Position numbers and translations under genes: made by a program
Part shown: positions 1-5,903 of the stretch, in pieces
Layout of the letters: every line of letters starts with the position of its first letter
How positions within the stretch are numbered: the first letter of the stretch is position 1
Origin: a virus
Strand: one strand, 5' to 3'
Length of the DNA: 22,920 nt
Virus record (IMG/VR): IMGVR_UViG_3300030090_003725
Coordinates: 1-22,920 of that record
Notes under the pieces: generated by a model
Databases searched by the model: none
Seen by the model: only the letters and a program-made list of their open reading frames with translations
What the model was told of the DNA's origin: nothing

Positions 1-129
1 AAACACGAAGCGGTTTGTGCTGAACGATGGCTTGAAATGCTTAATCGTGTAAAAAGAATTGAACATTTTATTGTAGCCACTCTAATTACTTTAGTAGTTG
101 GTATGGCATCAATAATCTTTGGATCATAA
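1..129 (+). CDS. C-terminal part of XhlA/holin-like membrane protein
   Basis: An open frame enters from the left edge and ends at TAA 127-129, leaving 42 visible residues. The visible part has a charged, helical N-terminal stretch containing CAERWLEML and NRVKRIEH. A single hydrophobic segment of about 20 residues follows (IVATLITLVVGMASIIFG) and ends almost at the C-terminus. A charged or coiled-coil head followed by one C-terminal membrane helix is the layout of the XhlA/haemolysin family, which acts with holins in phage lysis. The beginning of the gene is outside the window, so length and start are unknown. The lysis role is inferred from layout and from other membrane proteins further downstream; a tail or other membrane protein is possible. 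Confidence 0.6.
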   Translation, partial: KHEAVCAERWLEMLNRVKRIEHFIVATLITLVVGMASIIFGS

Positions 130-154
130 ATATTAATAATAAGGGGAAATTATT

Positions 155-244
155 GTGCAAATAATTGAAAAGATTAAATCTTTTATAAAAAAAATAATAA
201 ACAAAATAAATGAAGGAATTATACGAATACGGAAAAATACCTAA
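155..244 (+). CDS. Tiny basic hypothetical protein (29 aa)
   Basis: This short ORF starts with GTG and is preceded by AGGGG (142-146) at about 8 bases, a reasonable ribosome binding site. The product is Lys/Ile-rich and amphipathic (QIIEKIKSFIKKIINKIN), with a basic tail. It overlaps the next small ORF by 35 bases. No family is recognised. It could be a genuine small amphipathic peptide, or a chance frame in AT-rich DNA; the Shine-Dalgarno is the only positive evidence. Confidence 0.35.
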   Translation: MQIIEKIKSFIKKIINKINEGIIRIRKNT

Positions 245-341
245 GAAAGCATATGATGACTATATGTTTTATAGAAAAGCATTTTGGATATGTTTTGTTT
301 ATGTTTTGTGGGATTTGTTTAGATCGTTTGGGTGGCTTTAA
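210..341 (+). CDS. Small single-pass membrane protein (43 aa), hypothetical
   Basis: The ORF begins with ATG and ends with TAA at 339-341, overlapping the ATG of the nuclease gene by one base (TAATG), as at many real junctions in this block. The N-terminal half is polar (MKELYEYGKIPKKAYDDY). The C-terminal half is hydrophobic and aromatic (FWICFVYVLWDLF), consistent with one membrane helix. No good Shine-Dalgarno is visible. The family is not recognised. Its position between an XhlA-like protein and a nuclease would fit a small lysis or membrane accessory protein, but that is inference. Confidence 0.45.
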   Translation: MKELYEYGKIPKKAYDDYMFYRKAFWICFVYVLWDLFRSFGWL

Positions 342-760
342 TGTATGAATATAAATGTAATATAGATAGAGTTGTAGATGGCGACACAGTTGATGTAATT
401 ATCGACTGTGGATTTTCTATATTGCATAAAGCAAGAGTTCGTATGTATGGTATTGATACACCAGAATCAAGGACTAGAGATAAAGATGAAAAGGCTAGGG
501 GTTTAATTAGTAAAGATTTTTTGGTTAAAGAATTATCAAAAGGCGATGTTGTTATAAAAACTAAAAAAGATAAGAAAGGTAAATTTGGAAGAATACTTGG
601 TGAGTTTTATGTTAATAACATAAATATTAATCGATTAATGATACACAGTTTTTATGCTGTTGCATATGATGGACAAAGCAAAGAAGATATTGAAAAAGAA
701 CACATCATTAATAGGCAAACATTGATTGCAAAAGGTTTGTTTGATCCAAAAAACATATGA
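341..760 (+). CDS. Staphylococcal-nuclease-fold (thermonuclease-like) protein
   Basis: This protein of about 139 residues has the SNase fold signature and a complete set of expected active-site residues. DGDT (D15 matches SNase Asp21), VRMYGIDTPES (R34, D39, T40 and E42 match Arg35, Asp40, Thr41 and Glu43) and KFGRILG (R84 matches Arg87) are all present. It is therefore probably an active calcium-dependent nuclease rather than a Tudor-like relic. I place the start at ATG 341, which overlaps the previous stop as TAATG; an in-frame GTG at 332 would add three residues. No signal peptide is visible, unlike secreted thermonucleases, so it probably acts in the cytoplasm or is packaged. The stop overlaps the next start as ATGA. 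Plausible roles are host DNA degradation or nucleotide salvage. Confidence 0.85.
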   Translation: MYEYKCNIDRVVDGDTVDVIIDCGFSILHKARVRMYGIDTPESRTRDKDEKARGLISKDFLVKELSKGDVVIKTKKDKKGKFGRILGEFYVNNININRLMIHSFYAVAYDGQSKEDIEKEHIINRQTLIAKGLFDPKNI

Positions 761-1896
761 AAAAATATTTACCATTTCTTTCAGTAATTATTGCTGTTTT
801 ATTGGCTTTGCTTATTAATAATGTAAAAGCAGATCAAACTGGAGATTGCACTGCTGGTTCTCAATATTGTGAACAGAACTCGATGACTACGACATCGACT
901 ACTACTACAACAAATACTAATACGAATACCAATACAAATACCAATACCAACAACAATACAAATACCAATACTAATACCAATACAAATACTACGACTACTA
1001 CTGGTACAAACACAAATACCAATACTAACAACAATACAAATACCAATACATCTACTGCTACAAACACAAACAGTAATACAAACAACAATACATCAACTTC
1101 GACTGCTACAAATACAAATAGCAATACAAACACCAGCACATCGACTGCAACTAGTACGAACAACAATACAAATGTAAATACATCGACTAGTTCAAACACA
1201 AATACAAATAACAATGTAAATACTTCGACCAGTACAAATACGAACAATAACAACAGCACATCGAATAATACGAATAGCAATACGAATATAAATACATCGA
1301 CATCAAACAACACTAATAAAAATGTAAATGAATCGACTTCTACATCGAATGTGCAGACGAACAATAAAAATGTAAATGAAAACAGTAGTACATCTAATAA
1401 CACAAACCGAAATATTAATGAGTCAAAATCTGAACAAACTATCAATCAAAATATCAAAACTGAAGCACCACCTGCTTCTGCGATTGCTCCTAGTATTATG
1501 AGTTATAGTCAAGATTTATGTACTGTAGGAAGATCAGGTGCATTTCAAGGACAAGTATTTGGTTTATCGGCTGGAAGAACTGTAAGAGATACAAACTGTG
1601 AACGATTAAAACTAGGAAAGTATTTATATGATATGGGCATGAAAGTAGCAGCAGTTGCTATTATGTGCCAAGACGTTAGAGTATTTAGTGCTATGTATAT
1701 GGCTGGTACTCCTTGCCCATACGAAGGTAAAATAGGCGAAGAAGCAAGAGCAGCTTGGGCTGCTAACCCCAAAGATCGACCAGACTATAAAGAAGCAAAA
1801 GCCAGTTATGTTGCTAAGTGTGTTAGAACAGAAAACTCTGCTGGTCAAAATAAATCAAGACTAACTTGTAAACGTGAGTTTGATAAGGGCAGTTAG
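757..1896 (+). CDS. Secreted Asn/Thr-repeat protein with conserved Cys C-terminal domain
   Basis: This 379-residue protein starts in an ATGA overlap with the nuclease gene. Residues 1-25 form a clear signal peptide (MKKYLPFLSVIIAVLLALLI, then a VKA-D cleavage-like site). Residues about 44-235 are low complexity: mostly alternating Asn-Thr, drifting to Ser-Thr and Asn-Ser-Asn. Residues about 245-325 are an ordinary folded-looking domain containing LCTVGRSGAFQ, FGLSAGRT, a DTNCERLKLGKYLYDMGMK helix, AAVAIMCQD and GTPCPY. The C-terminus is basic with two further Cys. I associate this C-terminal domain with hypothetical proteins of uncultured marine phages, with no known function. The gene overlaps the next secreted protein by 23 bases, so the two are probably made together. 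Export through the host Sec system is inferred. A surface, envelope or virion-fibre role is possible. Confidence 0.85.
   Translation: MKKYLPFLSVIIAVLLALLINNVKADQTGDCTAGSQYCEQNSMTTTSTTTTTNTNTNTNTNTNTNNNTNTNTNTNTNTTTTTGTNTNTNTNNNTNTNTSTATNTNSNTNNNTSTSTATNTNSNTNTSTSTATSTNNNTNVNTSTSSNTNTNNNVNTSTSTNTNNNNSTSNNTNSNTNINTSTSNNTNKNVNESTSTSNVQTNNKNVNENSSTSNNTNRNINESKSEQTINQNIKTEAPPASAIAPSIMSYSQDLCTVGRSGAFQGQVFGLSAGRTVRDTNCERLKLGKYLYDMGMKVAAVAIMCQDVRVFSAMYMAGTPCPYEGKIGEEARAAWAANPKDRPDYKEAKASYVAKCVRTENSAGQNKSRLTCKREFDKGS
886..1440 (+). repeat. Low-complexity Asn/Thr-coding repeat tract
   Basis: This tract is built of AAY-ACN codon pairs (AATACT, AATACG, AATACC, AACACA and similar), with TCN and occasional GTA codons increasing toward the 3' end. 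The unit is protein-level: third positions vary freely while the Asn-Thr alternation is kept. It lies entirely inside the secreted protein gene at 757-1896. Confidence 0.9.
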
Positions 1897-4177
1897 TTTA
1901 GTTTTTGTTTTATTTATACCCACATTAAATGCAGGGTATATTTATGAAGCGAATCAATCTCTTATTGATTTAAAAACAAACTATATAGCTACATCTAACA
2001 ATATGGCAGTTGGTGATGATCAAGTATCTTCTGCTTTTAATTTAGACTTTACGTTTACGTTTTATGGCGAAGACTTTACTTCTGCTCGAATGGCAACAAA
2101 CGGATGTTTACATTTTAAAACATCAGGAAGTTATTGTAATGATTACACTCCTGATCCTCTTGCAGGACAACATACATATACCTTGTATCCTTTCTGGACT
2201 GATTTAATACGAGACAATGGCTCAAAAGTATTGGCTAGAAATTTTACGGATAAGACTGTATTTGGTTGGTATAACTTACGAGAATATAATCGAGGCAATA
2301 CAGACAATTCGTTTGAGGTCATACTTTGGAAGTCAGATGACAGCTTTGAATTTAGATACGGCGGTTTAAACATCATTAATCACGATGTATTGATTGGTGA
2401 ACAAGGCAGTTCAGATGAGTCTTATACTTATTTGTATCACGATGAATGTAGCACAGGCTCAACAAATGTTGCAGGTACTTGTGTTAATACAAATTGGAAC
2501 AGTACATCTTTTAATACTTTATTAGAGAGTGGGGGCAGCTTATATGGTGTTGGTTCTGGAAACGGATTGGATTGTAGTAATCCTTTAAATGATACTGCGT
2601 GTACTGGTTATCAAGCAGCGTTTTTAAATCAACAATGTGATTTAGATGGATTGTATTCTACTCAATGTCCTAACTATTGGGATGATCTTTTTGATTATGA
2701 ATGTTCGTTGGATTCTCAATACTCTCCAACTTGTGCTGGGTACATGGTCGAAACATTTGTTGAAGATGCCTATTATCAAGAAGATATGTTTGGCTATGAT
2801 GATTATGAAGACGACCAGTATGGATATTATGATCCCTTTGAAGAAGAAGATTATTACTTTGAAGAAGAACCTATATATATTGCTGAGTTACAGGGGATAG
2901 AAATCTATGAAGAAGAATTATATTTTGAAGAAACATTGTTTTTTCAAGAAGAATACTTTGATCCTTTTATAGAAGAATTTAATTTAACTCCTGACGAAGA
3001 ACTTATTCCATTAAGTTATATAGAAGAAGAAACATATATACAACATATATACGAAGAATTAATACCAATAGAAGAAACTTTTGTAGTTAATTACGATTTG
3101 CCTAGACTGGATAATGTTTTACTTGATTATTTTGAATACGAAGAACACATTGAAGAATACATAGAAGAAGAAGTGATTGAGTATCTAGAGTTTGAAACGA
3201 TAGAAGAAATAGAGGAATGGATTGAACAAGAAGAAACGGAAGAAATATTGGAAGAACTTGCTCTTCTGTCTGATGTTGAAGATGGAGACCTGGAGGATAC
3301 AGAAACAGCTGAAGAAGAAATACAAGATCGAGAAGAAAATATCGAGATTGTTGTCGCAGAGAATGAAGAGAAAAAAGACAACAAAAGAGCAGAACAATTA
3401 AATGTTGTAGCTAACAGTATTATTGCAGCAAGTAACAGTGTAAGTGGTACAACCGCTGGAACATCTGGACAGGCCACAGGTACATCTATGTCATCAGGAG
3501 GCTCCTACGCTTCTTCTGTGGCTTCTGGTGGCGTTTCTAACCCTACCAGTACAGCAGTGGCTAGTTCAGCGTCAGGAGGCGGTATAAGCACCAGTAATTC
3601 GCCTAGCATCTCAGCTCAAGTTGCAAGTTCTGCAATGCAGACTCAACAAGTGCTTAGTTCGTTTAATGCCGACAGCAGTGTTGGAAGTACAATTGTTTCG
3701 CAAAACACAACAGTAGGAGATACCAACAGTGGTAGTAACGTAGCTGTAGGTTCAACCACTACAACAACTACTGAAACGAATACAAGCAGTAGTGTTGCAA
3801 GTAACACAAGTAGTGGTAATACAGGAGTTAGCGATACTATAGTTGATAGCAATACATCAGTTAGTCAATCAGATGCAGATGTTATTGCAGATCAAATCGT
3901 TGCACAGAACATAGAAGATCAACAAGAACAATTGGAACAACAACAACAAGAAACAGGTGAATACGCAGATGAATCTCAGTTAATTGGATACATGGCTTAT
4001 GTCCCAGGGTTTAGTGCTTATAGTCAAGTTGAAGTTCCTCAACCTAGTGTTTGGTACGAACCTGAGATAATATATGGTAATGTTAATATTCCAGACAACA
4101 ACTCAGCGTTTGGTGGATTGTATGGAAACAGTTTAACTGGAATGAATAATTTAATTAATATGCAGCCTAATTTATAA
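1874..4177 (+). CDS. Large secreted protein: nidogen-like domain, Cys repeats, acidic Glu/Tyr segment
   Basis: This 767-residue protein starts with GTG inside the end of the previous gene (23-base overlap); no clear Shine-Dalgarno is visible. Residues 1-20 form a signal peptide (VSLVFVLFIPTLNA-G). Residues about 21-210 look like a nidogen (NIDO)-type beta domain, with FTFYGEDFTSARMATNGC, YPFWTDLI and FEVILW. Residues 233-290 hold three imperfect Cys repeats (C-x9-C-x2-Y type). Residues about 295-500 are extremely acidic, rich in Glu, Tyr, Ile and Phe. Residues about 510-675 are Ser/Thr/Gly/Val-rich, followed by a short Gln-rich piece. The last 50 residues (VWYEPEIIYGNVNIP, FGGLYGNSLTGMN) look like a distinct conserved end. 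Its function is unknown. The exported, adhesive-like architecture suggests envelope or surface interaction, or an unusual tail fibre. Confidence 0.85.
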   Translation: MSLIRAVSLVFVLFIPTLNAGYIYEANQSLIDLKTNYIATSNNMAVGDDQVSSAFNLDFTFTFYGEDFTSARMATNGCLHFKTSGSYCNDYTPDPLAGQHTYTLYPFWTDLIRDNGSKVLARNFTDKTVFGWYNLREYNRGNTDNSFEVILWKSDDSFEFRYGGLNIINHDVLIGEQGSSDESYTYLYHDECSTGSTNVAGTCVNTNWNSTSFNTLLESGGSLYGVGSGNGLDCSNPLNDTACTGYQAAFLNQQCDLDGLYSTQCPNYWDDLFDYECSLDSQYSPTCAGYMVETFVEDAYYQEDMFGYDDYEDDQYGYYDPFEEEDYYFEEEPIYIAELQGIEIYEEELYFEETLFFQEEYFDPFIEEFNLTPDEELIPLSYIEEETYIQHIYEELIPIEETFVVNYDLPRLDNVLLDYFEYEEHIEEYIEEEVIEYLEFETIEEIEEWIEQEETEEILEELALLSDVEDGDLEDTETAEEEIQDREENIEIVVAENEEKKDNKRAEQLNVVANSIIAASNSVSGTTAGTSGQATGTSMSSGGSYASSVASGGVSNPTSTAVASSASGGGISTSNSPSISAQVASSAMQTQQVLSSFNADSSVGSTIVSQNTTVGDTNSGSNVAVGSTTTTTTETNTSSSVASNTSSGNTGVSDTIVDSNTSVSQSDADVIADQIVAQNIEDQQEQLEQQQQETGEYADESQLIGYMAYVPGFSAYSQVEVPQPSVWYEPEIIYGNVNIPDNNSAFGGLYGNSLTGMNNLINMQPNL

Positions 4178-4178
4178 A

Positions 4179-4487
4179 ATGGCAGTAAAAAGAAAACGAA
4201 AAAGAGCTAAAGCAATACCCAGAACCACAGGTAAAGGCGGTAATTATCGCAAAACAAAAGCTGGCGCAGGCATGACTAAAAAAGGAGTCAGAGCCTATAG
4301 AAAAAAGAATCCTGGATCTAAGTTAAAAACTGCGGTTACAGGTAAAGTTAAAAAAGGAAGTAAAGCCGCAAAAAGACGAAAGTCTTATTGCGCAAGGTCT
4401 TTAGGACAACTGAAAAGAAGTTCTAAAAAAACTAGAAACAACCCTAATTCAAGGATTAGGCAAGCAAGAAGAAGATGGAAGTGTTGA
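4179..4487 (+). CDS. Small very basic protein, DUF6321-like
   Basis: This 102-residue protein is dominated by Lys and Arg and begins MAVKRKRKRAKAIPRTTGKG. It contains GMTKKGVRAYRKKNPGSKLK, KAAKRRKSYCARSLGQ, and a C-terminal NPNSRIRQARRRWKC. This ordered set of motifs matches a family I recall from marine phages as DUF6321; the assignment is from memory and unchecked. The charge suggests nucleic-acid binding, for example condensing or packaging DNA or acting on host nucleic acid, but no function is established. It lies one base after the previous stop and is followed at one base by another basic protein. Confidence 0.8.
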   Translation: MAVKRKRKRAKAIPRTTGKGGNYRKTKAGAGMTKKGVRAYRKKNPGSKLKTAVTGKVKKGSKAAKRRKSYCARSLGQLKRSSKKTRNNPNSRIRQARRRWKC

Positions 4488-4488
4488 T

Positions 4489-4710
4489 ATGTCAAAACAA
4501 GGTTTGTATGCAAATATACATAAAAAAAGAAAAAGAATAGCTGCGGGATCAGGCGAAAAAATGAGAAAGCCTGGTTCTAAAGGCGCTCCAACCGCTAAAG
4601 CTTTTAGAGATTCAGCAAAAACAGCTAAAAAAATGAAAAGCGGAGGGTTTATCGCTAAAGGTTGTGGCAAAGTTATGCCGAACCGAAGAAAATTAACTAA
4701 AATATATTAG
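4489..4710 (+). CDS. Small basic protein with C-terminal Gly-Cys-Gly tag, hypothetical
   Basis: This 73-residue basic protein has a conserved-looking N-terminus (SKQGLYANIHKKRKRIAAGS) and a distinct C-terminal tag (GGFIAKGCGKVMPNRRKLTK). I associate both parts with small proteins of uncultured marine phages. The tag, ending in a Gly-Cys-Gly turn followed by RRK, looks separable from the body. No enzymatic motif is present. It sits directly behind another basic protein and ahead of a coiled-coil membrane protein. Nucleic-acid binding or a minor virion role is possible; neither is shown. Confidence 0.78.
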   Translation: MSKQGLYANIHKKRKRIAAGSGEKMRKPGSKGAPTAKAFRDSAKTAKKMKSGGFIAKGCGKVMPNRRKLTKIY

Positions 4711-4718
4711 GAGTAAAT

Positions 4719-5084
4719 ATGGATTGGTTTCAAAGTAAAACAACACAGCTTATTGCACTAGCAGGTATAGTTAGTACACTGGCTGGTTTTGGTTATACAG
4801 GTGCAACGTATGTTAATCGCATAGAAAATCTTGAGTCTAAAATGACTCGTTATATTAACGAAATAGATGCCCTTGCTGACCAGGTTACAGGACTGGACAA
4901 AAATGTAGTTGCTGTTGGTGAACAAATTAAATCATTAAATGTTGAGACACAAGATTTAAGTCCAATTAAAAATGACATTGTGGCCATACAAACAAGCATT
5001 GCAGGAATAAACTCAAGCATTGATTCTATGTACGATGATGTGCAAAGTTTAAAAAACAAAAACGATAACCCATTGGCGAATTAA
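4719..5084 (+). CDS. Membrane-anchored coiled-coil protein, hypothetical
   Basis: This 121-residue protein is preceded by a good Shine-Dalgarno (AGGAG at 4710-4714, 4 bases before ATG). Residues about 8-30 form one hydrophobic helix with a short cytoplasmic N-terminus. Residues about 33-115 are a heptad-like coiled coil with repeated Leu/Val/Ile spacing (RIENLESKM, IDALADQVTGLDKNV, IKSLNVE, IAGINSSIDSM). An N-terminal membrane anchor and a long periplasmic coiled coil are compatible with an i-spanin-like lysis protein or another lysis accessory. No overlapping o-spanin lipoprotein frame was seen, so this role is a guess. Confidence 0.72.
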   Translation: MDWFQSKTTQLIALAGIVSTLAGFGYTGATYVNRIENLESKMTRYINEIDALADQVTGLDKNVVAVGEQIKSLNVETQDLSPIKNDIVAIQTSIAGINSSIDSMYDDVQSLKNKNDNPLAN

Positions 5085-5085
5085 T

Positions 5086-5469
5086 ATGAGTGACGAACAA
5101 CATTACGGAAGCCCCAGGTTCGGTGGTGACCTATCAAGGAACGAAGTCGAGATCGACCTAGCCAAATTTATGGCTTTGTTGCAAGAGAAGTCTGATCTTA
5201 AAGATCGTATAAGAGAGCTTGAAGATGAGAAGAACGATAACCCTTATCAAAAGTTTATATTTGTAGCAGAAGCTATAGATAGTTGGAGAATTATACCTAG
5301 AGCTTTTTTAGGTGTGTATATGTATCTTCTTTATTACACGACATTTTGGTTCATGGATTTGCCTGAACCAAGTTTTGAGCAATCGGGGTTAATTTCTATT
5401 GTTGTGGGTGCGGGCGCAGCCTGGTTCGGCTTGTACACAAACTCTCACAAAAAAGATCCGATGAAGTAA
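5086..5469 (+). CDS. Holin-like membrane protein, hypothetical
   Basis: This 127-residue protein has a short coiled coil at about residues 20-50 (LLQEKSDLKDRIRELEDEKN). A conserved-looking EAIDSWRIIPRAFLG segment leads into two membrane helices at about residues 70-92 and 98-118, followed by a short basic tail. Two closely spaced transmembrane helices with charged ends fit a class II-like holin, and I recall similar proteins in marine phages without characterised function. Its stop overlaps the HNH-like gene start (TAATG). The lysis role is inferred from topology and from the neighbouring membrane proteins. Confidence 0.72.
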   Translation: MSDEQHYGSPRFGGDLSRNEVEIDLAKFMALLQEKSDLKDRIRELEDEKNDNPYQKFIFVAEAIDSWRIIPRAFLGVYMYLLYYTTFWFMDLPEPSFEQSGLISIVVGAGAAWFGLYTNSHKKDPMK

Positions 5470-5708
5470 TGTCTAAAAAGAAAAAAAGAGATTATGCAAG
5501 CGAATATAAAAATTATCACTCTAGGCCAGAACAAAAATTAAACAGAGCAGCAAGAAACAAAAGTAGAAATGAATTGTTAAAAACTGGAAAAGTAAGAAAG
5601 GGTGATGGAATGGATGTTCATCATGTAGATGGAAATCCTAGAAACAGTAAAAAAAGTAATTTAAGGGTTATTCCCAAAAAGAAAAATAGATCATTTAGTA
5701 GAGTATAA
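5469..5708 (+). CDS. HNH-endonuclease-like small protein
   Basis: This 79-residue basic protein begins in a TAATG overlap. The core is DVHHVDGNPRNSKKSNLRVI (H51, H52, N59, N64-L). This is the first two-thirds of an HNH nuclease motif, with the usual 'HHxDGN...N...NL' pattern. The final metal-binding His, typically in a CxxCH or HxxxH end after the NL element, is not evident: the protein ends in a Lys/Arg tail. It also lacks the DNA-recognition domain of homing endonucleases. It could be a minimal nicking enzyme such as those that assist phage packaging, or a degenerate or structural relative. The N-terminal YHSRPEQKLNRAARNKSR segment looks like a conserved, separate DNA-binding helix. Confidence 0.75.
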   Translation: MSKKKKRDYASEYKNYHSRPEQKLNRAARNKSRNELLKTGKVRKGDGMDVHHVDGNPRNSKKSNLRVIPKKKNRSFSRV

Positions 5709-5718
5709 GGAGTAAATT

Positions 5719-5895
5719 ATGTCTTGGTATGCAAAAAAAATAGGTTTAACAACTTGGTTTAAAACAAAATTTCTTGGTTACAAGGAAAAAAAAGTTCGTG
5801 CAAGAGATGAAGATGGAAAGTATGTGGGTGACGATAAATCAACGCCTGATGTAAACGAAGCATATACTACTGTTGCAGTAAAATCTAAAAAGTAA
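5719..5895 (+). CDS. Small hypothetical protein (58 aa)
   Basis: This short gene has a strong ribosome binding site (AAGGAG 5707-5712, six bases before ATG). The product is MSWYAKKIGL... with a central KVRARDEDGKYVGDD element and a polar C-terminus (STPDVNEAYTTVAVKSKK). No membrane helix or enzyme motif is seen. The DEDGKYVGDDKSTPDVNEAY part looks conserved in character, as in small marine phage proteins I have seen, but no function is known. It lies between the HNH-like gene and a three-helix membrane protein. Confidence 0.75.
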   Translation: MSWYAKKIGLTTWFKTKFLGYKEKKVRARDEDGKYVGDDKSTPDVNEAYTTVAVKSKK

Positions 5896-5903
5896 ACTCA
5901 ATT

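Noticed and set aside
332-340. GTG start for the SNase-like gene
   Set aside because: It would add three residues and overlap the previous ORF by 10 bases, while ATG 341 makes the TAATG junction seen repeatedly in this block.
886-1440. Possible CRISPR-like or satellite array
   Set aside because: There are no constant-length spacers or identical repeats; the unit is a two-codon protein pattern with scrambled third positions.
861-1445. 194-residue open frame on the minus strand, rich in Val/Phe/Leu
   Set aside because: It is the antisense of the Asn/Thr codon repeat; AAY-ACN codons cannot give stops in that frame, so the openness is automatic and the composition is a mirror of the real gene.
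3127-3477. Ser-rich minus-strand open frames across the acidic segment
   Set aside because: They mirror GAAGAA (Glu) codons read backward as TTCTTC; the plus-strand gene has a signal peptide and consistent domain order.
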